Shown here in pieces: positions 47,922 to 59,640 of a stretch of 64,000 nt of DNA. The stretch comes from Cheiracanthium punctorium. Taxonomy: Eukaryota > Arthropoda > Arachnida > Araneae > Cheiracanthiidae. The translations under genes and the position numbers were made by a program. The stretch lies in the NCBI GenBank assembly GCA_038373885.1, contig JAWZYV010016535.1, positions 992,001 through 1,056,000 of the forward strand. The letters are read 5' to 3'. Below the pieces are notes generated by a model, which worked only from the letters and a program-made list of their open reading frames with translations, was not told the origin of the DNA and searched no databases. Position 1 is the first letter of the stretch. Each line of letters begins with the position of its first letter.

Positions 47922-48425
47922 GAGAACCCAACATAGTGAAAGTAATTAAAGCCTTTCAATTAAGATGGTTAGGACATAAGTACAGATATGGAGATGAAAA
48001 CCCAGTAAAGAAATTAACATTCCAAAAGCCTGAAGGAAAAAGTAGGAGAGGCAGGCCACTGATGAGGTGGCTAGAGAATGTGAAAAATGGTTTAAGAGCA
48101 TTGGTGTCAATGTTGTTGTTGTAGATTATAGCCAATTATCGGCACTTGGGATCTAGGCCGATGAATGTGGTATCTTCTGTGGGGTTCTTTCTAAGGTGTG
48201 CTAACCCATATTTACACTAAGTTTTGGAGGAAACCATGGAAAACTCTGTACAGTTAGGTCAGCAGACACAACCTGGATTCGGACCAGGTACCTTCTGTCT
48301 CCCATGTGCTCAGCCATTGATGAAAGACCATGGCATTGGCAAGATCTAGATGGTTGAAACTGACTAAGGCAGTTTTACTGGAAATTGGCTGTAGAGCTTT
48401 TGAAGAAGAAAAACTAATTGTTATA
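47922..48425 (+). pseudogene. LINE reverse-transcriptase ORF, C-terminal tail, split by a SINE
   Basis: Positions 47922-48104 encode VKVIKAFQLRWLGHKYRYGD and, further on, SRRGRPLMRWLENVKNGLRA. The RWLGH...R then GRP..RW pattern is characteristic of the C-terminal tail of many non-LTR retrotransposon proteins. The frame is interrupted at 48105 by a SINE, and resumes in frame after one copy of the 7-bp duplication with ARSRWLKLTKAVLLEIGCRA, to about 48425. Upstream reverse-transcriptase and endonuclease domains are missing, as expected for a 5'-truncated LINE, or were displaced by the hAT-like element ending at 47916. Confidence 0.8.
48105..48332 (-). repeat. tRNA-derived SINE with target duplication
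   Basis: Flanked by gcattgg at 48098-48104 and 48333-48339. Read on the minus strand, it starts near a box A-like TGGCTGAGCACATGG and a box B-like GGTCCGAATCC, then a body, and ends in a tacaacaacaaca tail. It is inserted in a LINE coding tail that reads through in frame when one duplication and the SINE are removed, which confirms the boundaries. Confidence 0.82.
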
Positions 48426-48649
48426 TTACTATTTTTTTAAATGAACATTTAAATACAAGAGAACAGCTAGAAACATGACATTTTCATCTAACGTATCCAA
48501 ATTATAATTTATGCCAGCAGTACCATAGCTGCAAAACTGAAACAAAACGTGAAAAATGGACAGTTTTCTTAGAAATGGTCAAGGCTGGTAAAATGGACTT
48601 TGAATTTTGGATGCCGGAATGCACAAGGTATCCCCCAATAGGAAAAAAT

Positions 48650-50793
48650 CAGTTTAGCCTGAGGATTTCCAAATTGTGTACCGCGGCACCCCAGGGTGCC
48701 ATACAGAGAGCAGAGTTGCCAACTCTCCTGATTTTGGCAGGACTCCAGATTTTTCATTCATCTCCTGCCAACCAGATTTTGGGTATATTTCTCCTGATTT
48801 TTGATAATTGGTTTATTTTCTTCTGATTTTTATCATTCGTCAGATGAAAAATGCAATTTTTTGAATTTGAAATCTTTTTTTAAAGTTCCATCATGGCAAG
48901 CAACCCTTCTCACCATTTTTTCCTTTCCAGCAAACTAGTTACGGAAACCCACGTGACATTAAAAAAAATCATGCTTTCCCAAAATGTATAATGGAAACAG
49001 AAGTGCAGTTTTATTCTCAAAGCATTCGAATAACAATCTTTTTCCAACACTCTTAAAAATGATTATTTTTCATTTGACATTGTTTTGTTTAATCCTCCAA
49101 TGTCTTAAAAGTACTGGCACCAATTTTTAACTTTTTAATTTAATATTTTTTATGTTACCCAATTTTTTACAAGCTACTGACTACCTAATAAAAGACATGA
49201 CCCAAAATTAATTTTTTTCTGCTCTAGAAATATCTATTTATGACAGCAAATCACATCAAAAATGCTTTTTTTCTTTCTCCAAAATGTAGTTTCAGCTGAT
49301 ACATAACTGATCTTTTAAAATTTAGTTTATTTTTTACTGAAAACAAGTCTCCTGATTTTTGCCCTTACCAGGTTGGCAACTCTGAGAGAGGCAAAGGGTG
49401 CCACGAAGTGACCATGATTTCATTTAAATACTTACTTGAATTTTAAATTAGAACTGTATAAATTATGCAGGGATGTGCCAGCTGCTCCAATTGCTCCAAA
49501 TCAATCCTGTTGTGCCAATCTGCTACAAAAAGATCGTTTTTGGACATTTTTGCTCCAAATTCAGCAAAACTGCTACATTTTTAATTTTCCCATATATGTT
49601 TAAATGTTTGTTGCAGGGATGTGCCAGCTGCTCCAGTTGCTCCAAATCAATCCTGTTGTGCCAATCTGCTACAAAAAGATCATTTTTGGACATTTTTGCT
49701 CCAAATTCAGCAAAACTGCTACATTTTTAATTTTCCCATATATGTTTAAATGTTTGTAAATCTCCCGAATTTTTACAAAAGTCATCACACATTCTAAGCA
49801 TTCTAATTTCAATCTTTCTCTATTAATCTTAAAGATGAATATTTTTTCTTTGGCATCCTTTTGTTTAAACCTCCAATGCCTTAAGAGTAAAAATTGACCT
49901 CTGTTTTAAATTTAATTTTATATAAATTTGTAAATTTTTGTTACCAAATTTTTTATTAGCTGCTGATGGTAGTTAACCCATTTGTGCCCAGATATGTTTG
50001 AGACTTTCTTTGATTTTTGCTAATACCAGCAATAATAAATTTCTGATGTCAACTTCTTGAGCAAGGGATGATATCTTTTAAAATCATTATGTATAAAAAT
50101 TGAAATGTCAACATCCTACTGGGTCATGTTAAAATATTATGTGGAGTTGAGGTTCTATACTCGTGAATAAAGGCTAGGAAAAATAAATAACGCTTTCGAC
50201 TGATAGCGAAAATGCCGTCCCAAAAAAGGGACGCTAGGCATAAATGGGTTAATATAGTTTAGTAAATATTGTATTTTTGATTTAAAATAGATATTTTGTA
50301 TAGCAATGTATAAAATAACTGAATTTTTTAATTTATTTTAAGCTTTTGACTCCCCCCCCCAAAAAAACTAAAAAAATTGTTTTTTTTATAAGCTAAGAGT
50401 TTTTAAGAACCTCCTTAATTTTCATTTTTTTGATTGCCATTCTTTGACTTTTCTCTTTCCCTCCAAAAATAAATTTTGTATTTCAAAATTGACATTCTTA
50501 TGCTCCAAAAGTGACTTTTTCTAGCTCCAAATTGCTCCAAAAATGTCTTTTTTCTTGCTCCACAAATTGCTCCAAAATTTAATTTCAGCTGGCACATCCC
50601 TGATTATGTTTATATTCTAACTTCTTTACTTTTCCAATTTATTCTTCAGTCATATAAATTTGATGTATATATATGCATATTGCATGTAAAATTACGGTAT
50701 TATACAGATACTGTATGACAAGGGTGCTGTAAAAAAATTCTAATTATCTTAAGGGTTCCGCAACTTCGATTAAGTTTGAGAACCACTTGTTTA
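48650..50793. mobile_element. Nested hAT-like elements (outer boundaries approximate)
   Basis: Three layers are suggested. The outer pair is weak: a left region with ccgcggcaccccagggtgcc and a right end tttgagaaccactt at about 50775, a type seen in hAT elements. Inside, 48711-49384 begins cagagttgccaac and ends gttggcaactctg, flanked by agagag. Second, 49468-50602 begins cagggatgtgccagctg and ends cagctggcacatccctg, flanked by attatg (49462-49467, 50603-50608). The latter holds a tandem duplication of about 146 bp (49468 and about 49614 onward). No coding sequence is recognised. Confidence 0.6.
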
Positions 50794-51043
50794 ACCTATG
50801 AATTTGTGCAGCATAATCAGGGGAAGCAACTTTATAACTAGAAATTTTTAACTTTCCTAAAAAATTTAAATAAATAAATAAATTTATTGCCGAAAGACAT
50901 AGAGAACAAATCCTATCCTGGTGTATGAGTTTTTAGTTTTTTTTTTAATCATTGTTATTGCATATGAAATTATCTGTTACTAGCATACTTTTAATATATT
51001 GTTTTGCTTGTTGATTAGTGTAAAGACGTTTTGTTATTTATAA

Positions 51044-51087
51044 ATGGCTGGAAGCAGACTACAAAGAATTGGTTCTATATTTGACCG
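51044..51087 (+). CDS. MRPS23: MRPS23 coding exon 1 (start codon)
   Basis: ATG at 51044 opens MAGSRLQRIGSIFDR, close to the human mS23 start MAGSRLETVGSIFSR. The exon is 44 bases and ends in the CG of an Arg codon before a gtaatt donor. mS23 is a protein of the mitochondrial ribosomal small subunit, nuclear-encoded and imported; the basic N-terminus fits a short targeting-like sequence. Just 25 bases upstream, ttttgcttgttgattag looks like a splice acceptor, so a non-coding first exon may lie further 5'. Confidence 0.9.
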
Positions 51088-52745
51088 GTAATTACTTTTT
51101 ATGTTTTCTCTTTATTCCAATGACATTTTAATATAAAATATAATTATTTTCACAGAATCATTCATGACATCATCATTATTGCACAGTTTATGCAAAATAC
51201 ACTTATTTAGTATTGAAAAATTACTCCTTAATTCCTTTAATTTGTAACTTATCAACTTTTGCTTTTTAATTCACTTTGCATGGTTTCTTTTGTTTGTTTA
51301 TTCAGTAATCTCTGCAATACTTTAAAGATAGCTGCTGGTATTTCTATTTTTATACACTGTGGCTCTATGAAATAATTAAAACTATCGGGTAAAACATGTT
51401 CACCCTTCATCAGCTGCAAAAAGAAAGAGCTCACATACCACAAGAGCAGTAGAGTGAGAACTGAAGAAACACAGCTGAAAAAAAGAAATCTTTTTTTCAT
51501 TTCATCTTTTTCTATTCTCACCATCTCATTATTTATTTCACCTCTGGCTTTTGAATATCAAAATGTTAAATTTGTTAGAAATATGCATACATATGTGATA
51601 TCATCTTTTCAAATTATTTTTATTCAACATTTTCTTCACTTATTTTACTGTCATAATTATAGGAAGTATTTGCTGCTTACAATTGTCAAGAGTGATTGAA
51701 AGAATGAATTCCTGTGTACATTAATTCTAAAACAACTGAGTGATTTTTGACTGTTAAAATTATTTGGTGGTCCCATTGTTAGATCTAATATTTCATTTTT
51801 TATTAATGAAGAGAGGTAAGAAATTTCTGGAAAATAACAGCGGGAAAAGTTTGCGTGTATGCCTATTTGAACAAAATTATTTTTCAGAAATTTGTACAGT
51901 CTCAAGCAGTTATATGATCTTTTGTATCAAATTGCTCTGCTTTTTCCCCCTCCCCTCAAATAATTTTCCACTTTCAAAAATTCCGATTCTCTCCCCCTCC
52001 CCCATTTTCTCCAAGCCAGATTACTGAGAGAGCACTGTTGTGTATCTTCTTTAAACAGGCATCTTTATAAAAGTCTGAAAATAATGTATAATCAACAAAA
52101 AAACTTGTAATTGCAAGGATTTTTTTTTTTTTTTTGGGGGGGGGGGGGAGCAAAGTTATATTATGTGGATTTTTTTCAAAATATATAAAATGATTACAAG
52201 ATGTGCAGATTTTAGGTTTTTTTATTCTATTTGTGTGTATTTAAAAAAATATTTATGCTTCTTAAAAAGAAAACTGTTGAGAAACTAATATTTATTCTCA
52301 CTCTCATAATACAGTGATCTTCTTAAATATAACTATAATTTAATCTTTATAGTTTAATTCTCAAATTTATCCCATTATATAATGGTAAATTCTTAATAGC
52401 ACTTTTTGCATCTTCTAGTGTTCTTAAATTAAGCATTAAAGGCAAACATTTTTGATAAAAATGTTTAATTTTAAATTAAACATTTATAATATAATGTTTA
52501 ATTTTAAATTAAACATTTATTGTTAATTTTTTTTTATATTAAAAAAAATTCAAATTTCATTCCACTGTAGATTAATTCAGTGATGCTTTGCTTATAAATA
52601 TGATACACTTGCTTGGTCTTCATTTAAACTTCTTACGTGTATAATCAGTGTGTATTTTCGTATTTACCTTGAAACAAAAAAAAAAAAAAGCACACACACA
52701 CACACACAAATTAACATATTGTCTCTCTTCTTGTATTTTAAATAG

Positions 52746-52907
52746 ATTAACTGGCATTTTAAAAGCTGGAGCTATGAAGGAACAAGAGAAGCCAATTTGG
52801 TATGATGTGTATAAAGCTTTTCCACCAAAGTATGATCCAAATTATGCTCGTCCTGCTGTAAAAAAGGAAATAAAACCTATATTTTATCCAGAGGATGTAA
52901 TTCGAGG
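52746..52907 (+). CDS. MRPS23: MRPS23 coding exon 2
   Basis: One hundred sixty-two bases from acceptor tattttaaatag to donor gtaaag. It encodes LTGILKAGAMKEQEKPIWYD then VYKAFPPKYDP and RPAVKKEIKPIFYPEDVIRG. Human mS23 has GVLKEKPLWFDVYDAFPP and the IWYHEDRIR block at the same positions, so identity is secure. One base completes Arg15 from exon 1; the last two bases are completed by exon 3 as Gly69. Strongest single exon for naming the gene. Confidence 0.93.
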
Positions 52908-53412
52908 GTAAAGTTTCTCTTTTTAAAAAATTCTGTATTTTTTCTTGTTACTGTCATTTTAGTTTTCTTTTTATATATGTGATAATTTGGCCTGTAAAAA
53001 TCAGGGATTTAATGATGAGCTACAATTGCTGAAGTATAGATGAAAAGGAATGTCTGTATTCCACAATATTATAAACAACCCACTAGTTGGTACCAGTCTA
53101 CAGTTGGTCACAAGTCCATTCTACCAGCTTTTGAATAAGCTCAGAAGAAACTGTGTATTTTCCAGTTCAGGAGAAACTGGGCCCCTCCCCCCCGTTTTTT
53201 TTTTTTTTTTTTTCAATACATTGCTCAAATTGACATTCATCAAGACAGCCATTATGCATATATCTTTAATTTTCTACTGATACATTTTCTTTTCTAAAAT
53301 TCTAATTAAAGTAGACACAGGGTTCATACACCTCCTAGAAATCCTTAAAAACTCCTGGATTTTACTAATTTTTCTTTATTTTAGTTTCTTTCTAGAATTT
53401 AATGTGCAAAAT

Positions 53413-54289
53413 CAGTCGCGGCTTGTGACCCATTTCAGTGGTGGGGCCCGAAAAAAAAAAAATAGTGCCAATTAAAATCGCGAAAATATATATACATATA
53501 GAACAACCTATCCCCACGTGCACACAGCGTAAGTATTTAAAATTTCTCAAATGACAAATAATTATCGAATTTGCTATACAACTTTTGCTATTTTTTTACC
53601 TAGTTATGTTAAATTGAAAAGTTTACTTTATTACTAAACAAAAAGCCACATTTAAATATTTAATATTTATGTTCTTTATAGTTGCCTGTTCATAATATTT
53701 TAGATGATTTATTTATTTTAAAATAAATATCAACATATATAAAAAATACATTTATACATCCGTTTTCGTAAATCAAGAAAACAAAACAGAAAAATATCTG
53801 ACTGCACTGCAAAAATATGATCACGCAAATAAACTATGATTTCCTCCTAAGCGGAAAATTTTGCCAATAGCTACCGATTGCCGAAATTTTCCCGTACGGT
53901 CGTGTAGATCACCGTGTGAGGGCCCGCAGATCTGGGCCCAGAACAGCGCCAAATAAGCCATTTGGATGCCAAGTTAATTCCGCGTCAGTATGGCTTTTAT
54001 GCTCAATGCCAAATATGTCAACCCGATGAATGGAGAAGAGACTCCCAATTCAGGACAAGCCAGCCCTTGGCCCATGCATGGTTTAGATAGGGGGAAAATT
54101 GTATAACTATCCCTTTTTTAAGCGCGTTTTTTAATGGATAGTATTAAAATAGAGTAAAATGCGTGTATTTTTTTAATGAAAGTAAATTATTGAAAGAACT
54201 GCCTTACATAATGGGAAGATACTTTGATTTAGACGGTGCTTAGTCGGTGGGGCCAGGCCCCTCTGGTCCTTAATGACGAGCCGCCACTG
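53413..54289. mobile_element. hAT-like element (877 bp) with exact 8-bp target duplication
   Basis: The left end cagtcgcggcttgtgacc and right end gacgagccgccactg are imperfect inverted repeats of the same family as 2778-6542. The octamer tgcaaaat flanks both sides (53405-53412, 54290-54297). Internal GC-rich patch at about 53900-54060. Non-coding. It lies in MRPS23 intron 2. Confidence 0.88.
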
Positions 54290-54297
54290 TGCAAAAT

Positions 54298-55840
54298 ATA
54301 TTTTCTTAAGTGCGATCTGCCGAAATTTTTTTTCGACTCGTGTTTCAAGTGTAATAATCTATCACCATGTTTATTGACGTTCCTGCCATGGACTTGGAGA
54401 CAAGGATTGCAATCACTTAAGTGGGCTGAAAGCTTACCGCAAAAAGTTCCAATGATGACGCGATTCGCTGTAGACATTCATCCCTGCTCTCCTCATATCC
54501 AATAATTTCGTTCCTGAACTAAGCTCGTTGGCGTTTTCAAACTCTTTTATCGCTAACTGCTAGATCTTATGTCAATGCGAAAGTATCCCTTGATTGGTGT
54601 ATGAGCTGTATGCATGCTCTTATCTCTTTGGTACATGGGGTACATGTTTACAAAGCTCACCGTTTGCAGTGGTGTGTTGGAAATAATTTGTACGCATGTG
54701 ACAGTAGTAAAATTTTAAACCATGCTGTGATTTTCATCCTTTTCAATTTGCCTAAAGATGCCGAGTGGAAAATGTGTTTTCAATGATGCTTGGTTAGAAA
54801 AGGTATTTATGTATACTCCTGGAAAAATTATATTTTCTCCTGGAAAACTCCTGAAATTCATATTGCGAAAAAGTGTAGGAACCCTGAAAATAATTTCTTC
54901 AAAATTTTTTTCCTGGATGAGGGGAGTATATATGTGGCAGAGATCACATATCTCATTTTAATAGTCATTTAATTTGGCTTTCTTTAATGTAATCTATCCA
55001 AAATCAAGAATTCTAAATCTTTTCTGTTCTCATTTTTCTGCCATTTCGGCTTTTAAATCTGTATATTTGCTTTTCCCTTATGCATTATTCTTAATTGTTT
55101 ATTTCTCTAAATCAAATCTGGTGGCGTCAATCTGAGCTAAAAATAGATTACATTACTCCGTTTGCAATCGCAACAAACTTTTTGATTCCCCTCTTGACAT
55201 CCTGTTGGTGTAAGTTATATTTTTGTTGCCCTACCTCATCTTTAAAATTATTTGCTCATGATTGCGTCATTTTAATTTTATTGGATTAAGTTTTAGAGTT
55301 GCTCTGGAATTGGCGTTATTTATCTCAGTCACGTGTTTGTTCTCGCCTATGTGCAATTCTCTGCTGGCATAATTTTTAATTCATTCCATCTTAATTTCAC
55401 TGTCCATATAGGATGTTTTTTTAATTCGCTGAGCCACCACCACCACCTGTTGTAATAATGTTTCAATAGTTTCTTTTAAATAAAACAGTTTTAAGTATTT
55501 TAATGTCTTTTTCTTTCTGCAACTAAGTGCATCGAACCTGCATTATCACACAATGCCTTTTAATCTTTAATTTAACTCTGCACTCAATCTCTCCACCATA
55601 GGAGGTATTCAGGGGTCCAACCTCTCCCCCCCATGAAGAACATTTTGAAGGGGATTCAAAAATTTCGGAGGGGGTCCAAATGGTAAAAAAGGCAGTACTT
55701 AAACATTTTACATATAGGCAATTTTTATAAATCCTAATGTTACCAATTTGAAACAAAACAGTTTATCTACCATAAATATAATTAAAACTAAGAACATCTT
55801 AAAATTAATTTTTAAAAAGTTTGACATATAAAGGTTAATA
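54298..55840. other. MRPS23 intron 2 remainder
   Basis: AT-rich intronic DNA without a recognised exon. Several open frames of 60-90 codons on both strands have no domain, no paired splice sites in phase with the gene, and composition of random AT-rich sequence. Confidence 0.45.
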
Positions 55841-56089
55841 TAGGGTGTTTCAAAAGAGACCCAACAAACTTTAAGTGGAGGTAGACTAGACAGATAAAAA
55901 GGCATCATAATTACATAGTAATATGGGGTTCAAAAATATTCTTTTCACTTATCTGTTATTAATAGTTTTAGGAAAAGTGTTGAAGTGTTTGTCTAATTTC
56001 TTCACAAAGTTTATAAATAATATCAATAAAAATTTTGGGGATATACCTAAGTTGAAATAGAATTTTTAAACTATAAATGTTAATCTCAT

Positions 56090-56128
<39 letters not shown>

Positions 56129-56311
56129 TGAAAGATACATTCATTTCTAAAGAACAATGGTTGGAAAGTTCTCTATTATTTCTGCACTTGTTTTAAAGAG
56201 ATTAACAGCTATATGATATTTCCAACCACGCATTGCTATAAGATTCTGAATCCTTATCACATGCTTGACCTACCCTTGAAGTTTGTTGGAACTCTTTTGA
56301 AACACCCTGCA
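55841..56311. mobile_element. Mariner-type MITE (about 470 bp)
   Basis: The left end tagggtgtttcaaaagaga and right end tcttttgaaacaccctgca are inverted; matching extends inward about 50 bases with caacaaactt on both sides. The ends lie next to TA. A 36-base poly-T sits inside at 56092-56127. A related right half is at 46945-47062. It ends about 70 bases before MRPS23 exon 3. Confidence 0.72.
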
Positions 56312-56381
56312 TATCAAATGTCATGAATTAATGTGTTTTACTGCTGCTTATGATTCAATTTATTAATTATTAACTTTTTAG

Positions 56382-56456
56382 GAAATTTCTCAAGATTTAT
56401 GGCAATGTAAGTGTACACAACATGCTAACACCAGACACAAAATCTGTAATTCAAAG
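56382..56456 (+). CDS. MRPS23: MRPS23 coding exon 3
   Basis: Seventy-five bases from acceptor taactttttag to donor gtattt. The first base completes Gly69; the exon reads KFLKIYGNVSVHNMLTPDTK then SVIQ, with AG of an Arg codon finished by exon 4. The KF...YG block aligns with human KFYSVYG, and the region leads into the conserved RFVEKY motif across the exon junction. Confidence 0.88.
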
Positions 56457-56682
56457 GTATTTATCATTTTCTTTTTTTTTTTTTCTTGTATTATTACCAC
56501 TGAATTATTACCATTATTACCATTTATTATTACCACTGGTTTCTTACCACTGAAATACACTGTAACTAAAGATTGGTAATTTTTTTGCACAAAAATCATT
56601 TTATAAAATGTTGAAATGAATGAAGCATATCATGGCAGTTAAAGCTGAATGAATTTCTGACATAAAAGCTATATATACATTA

Positions 56683-57353
56683 GGGTGGGCCAAAAATACA
56701 CTTTTGCACCAATTTTCCTAAATCAACGAGAGCCCAGTGCAGGAAAGTTGTCCCTTGGGTTTTTTAGTAACCATATTTTTTTAAATCAAACAAAATTTTT
56801 CAAGTGATGCTGGCACCTATAAAATTGGGAATTAGGGCCAAAATACTTTTTTTTTTTTCTGAAAACACAATTTTTGCAATTAATATCTATCAGCTGAGTG
56901 TAGAAAAATTGTCTCTTATGTTGGTTATTAACTCTGTAAAATTTTTTTTTTATCGGACAATATCTTCAGGTGGCACCAGCACCTTTAAAATCGGGTATTT
57001 TAGCCAAAACAGACATTAATCCTGAAGATAAAAGCTTACCAGGTTTTGGAAATTGTTAACAGCCGGGAGGTAATGTTATTTCTTATCTTTAGAGTGTATC
57101 ATGTAAGGAAAGTTTCCATACTCTGCTGGTAGCAATTTCAAAAATTTGCAAAAATTGTCTTTTCGGGGGGAGAGGGGGGGAATGACTCTTTAAGGCCAAA
57201 TTTCCGATTGTAAAGGTGCCGCCACCACCTCAAGATATTGTCCAACTAAAAAAACAAATTACACAGTTATTACCTAACCCAAGCTACACCTTTTTTGCAC
57301 TAGGCTTTCATTGATTTCAAAAGTTGGTGCAAAAGTGTATTTTTGGCCCACCC
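56683..57353. mobile_element. Mariner-type MITE (671 bp)
   Basis: Terminal inverted repeats begin gggtgggccaaaaatacac and match for about 30 bases exactly (through gtgcaccaa) and further imperfectly; TA flanks both ends (56681-56682, 57354-57355). The interior contains a second inverted arrangement around ggtgccagcacc/ggcaccagcacc motifs. No transposase. It lies in MRPS23 intron 3, 226 bases after exon 3. Confidence 0.85.
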
Positions 57354-57368
57354 TAGTATACATACAAA

Positions 57369-57560
57369 CACTGGGTGATCTAAATAGATGTTAAAGCAAT
57401 TATCTTTTAATCCATAAGTGATCAAACCATATTTCCAGTTAGAAAAACTTGTCAAATAAAGAGTAGCTTTCAGATGTGGTAACTTTTTTACTAGGTGCTG
57501 TATACATATTAAAATACAAAATTTAATTTCTATAGGATATTCATATTTAAAAAGTGTAAT
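57369..57560. mobile_element. Half copy of the 30199-31241 mariner-like family
   Basis: The sequence ctgggtgatctaaatagatgt and the following gagtagctttcagatgtgg and gctgtatacatattaaaata match the left arm at 30199. A further end-like motif, gggacaccctgta, lies at about 57680, but the two ends are not a convincing pair. Confidence 0.6.
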
Positions 57561-57748
57561 TTTTGAAAGTTAACAATAGGAATTTTTTCTTAACGCTTAT
57601 TTCCGAATGCATTTTTTCAATTTACATTGCCCACTTATCTCTAATAGATAAAGAATTAAAGCATGTTACCACCTTTTCGGGACACCCTGTATGACGATAA
57701 ACAGTTGATAGTTTCTATTGCAAACATAGAGAACTTATATATCCTAAC

Positions 57749-58797
57749 TAGCTGAAGTACCCGTGCGTGGCACGGGAATGAATGGACTTTTTGATATTAC
57801 GATTTGTGGTGATTACTATTCATTGTAATAAACAGATATAGCAAAGTGGATATCGCGTTATATTGTGTCCAATAATCATGCATACCGAATTGCAAGGCAA
57901 TCGTTTGTACGGTGCAGAAGGCAATGCGGCGTAGCGCAATCTAGTGGCGAGTTTTAGCAAAACGAATACGGCGAAAATATTTTTCGCATTCAGATATCGA
58001 TGTATACGAATTTTCATGACTATCGGCTGGACAGTCCTGAAGTTCATGTGTTGACGCGACATCTAGTGGCAAGTTATAGGAAAATGGATAGTGCCAAACT
58101 CTTCCACGTGTTCAAATATCTATGTATACCAATTTTCATAACGATCCTTTGCACAGTCAAGAAGTGATACATTGCAGGGCCATCTAGTAGTTAATTAAAG
58201 TAATGATTTGCTACAGCGCCGTCAAGTGGCGAGTTATAGCAAAATGGATAACGCCAAAACATTCTCATTGTTCAAATAGCTATGTATACTGACTTTCATA
58301 GCGACCGTTTGAATGGTCAAGAATTTGGCCTGCTGCAGCGTCATCTAGTGGCGAGTTAAAATAATAATGCATTGCAGTGTCATTTAGTGGTGAGTACCAT
58401 CAAAAGGACCGCAGTTAGAATATATTCTTCGTGCTCAAATGTGTAAGTATAAAAAATTTTATGCCGATCGGTCGAACGGTAGAGAAGTTGATGCTTTGCA
58501 GCGCCATTTAGCGGCAAGTCACAGCAAAATGGATAGTGAAAAATATTCTCCGTGTTCTAATATTCGCGTGTACCAAATTTCATCGAAATCGGTTGGACGA
58601 TATTCGCATAGCAAACGGCTAAACGGAATAGAATTCAACGTTGTGCTGCGGCACCAAGTGGCAAGTTAAGGAAAACGGATAGCATAAAAACCTTCTCCAT
58701 CATAAAAAACTTAGGCAAACCAAATTTCATCGTGCAACGGTGCTCAACGGTGCTGAGTTTTTCAACCTCATAAACACATACCAACATTCATTTTTAT
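57749..58797. repeat. Unclassified repeat with agctgaagtacccg start
   Basis: It starts tagctgaagtacccgtgcgt and ends near catttttatctata, similar in both respects to the segments at 3499 and 5190-5205. It contains loosely periodic units with gcgccatctagtggcgagtt, agcaaaatggata and taccaaatttcat. No ORF. Such elements occur widely in arthropod genomes from memory; class uncertain (Helitron-like or RTE-like). Confidence 0.6.
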
Positions 58798-59640
58798 CTA
58801 TAACCAGTGTTATTATATATACCAGTCTCAAATAAAATCCAGTTTCAAATCTAAGCCTCGCCAAAGTGCCAACATGCGCCATTTTGCAAGAGTTTTTTCA
58901 GGGAATCATTCGAAGCACTAACTTAGCAGCAATCAATATGGGAAATGGTTCGACCGCCAAAGAGTAGCACGCATTTATTTGAAAATTGGAATCCCTTAAT
59001 ACAGCCGATTTTTTTTAAATTATCAACTATAATGTGTTTTATTCATCGTTACTCCGATGTACTAAATGAGAAGATTTCAATTTTCTGAAATTTGGTGGAA
59101 TTCCCCCAACTTAAATCAATGTACTCAATTGGCGAGAATTCTGGAGATAGATCGCTTGAAATCCCTTAATAACTGCATTATTTCTTCACGGATCATTAAA
59201 ATTTAACGCTGTATTCTAATAAAACCTTTGCACTTGTTTTCAAAAATCTATTTCCTTAAGCTCTCAATAAATTGCGCCAAGCCGAAAACTGTGCAAACCG
59301 CTAGAACTCACTTACTCAAAATCCATACTTCAGCCATTTTATTTTTTCGCCAAACTAAAAAAATTTACACATTAGCCTCGGAAATCTTCAATTCTCATTG
59401 TTTTGCGTGTAAAGCATTACATTCCTGCTCTGATTTCCCATGCACACGATATTATAATTTAAAAAAAATAACCTTACGAATATAAACTAACAAAAAAAAA
59501 TCATTATTATTCTTTTATATTTACTTTGAGAATTTAAAACATTTTATTCGGCAAAATCGCCACACATGGCAACCACGATCCTTATTACACACTTTTTTCA
59601 CTACAGGGGTTACAATTATGGACAGCTTTTTGCGTGAAGA
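58797..59640. repeat. Dispersed repeat, second copy of 27711-28600
   Basis: Co-linear with 27711-28600, without the 83-base insertion present there. It starts exactly where the preceding agctgaagtacccg repeat ends, and continues to a tail near 59833 with caaacaaacaaac then catttttatttat. It lies in MRPS23 intron 3. Confidence 0.7.

Noticed and set aside
51252..52027. Several 80-90 codon frames on both strands in MRPS23 intron 1
   Set aside because: Overlapping frames in both directions with no conserved motif and no effect on the exon phase chain; chance frames in AT-rich DNA.
54229..54505. Overlapping 82- and 89-codon frames at the right edge of the hAT-like element
   Set aside because: They read through the terminal inverted repeat into flanking DNA on opposite strands; not coding.
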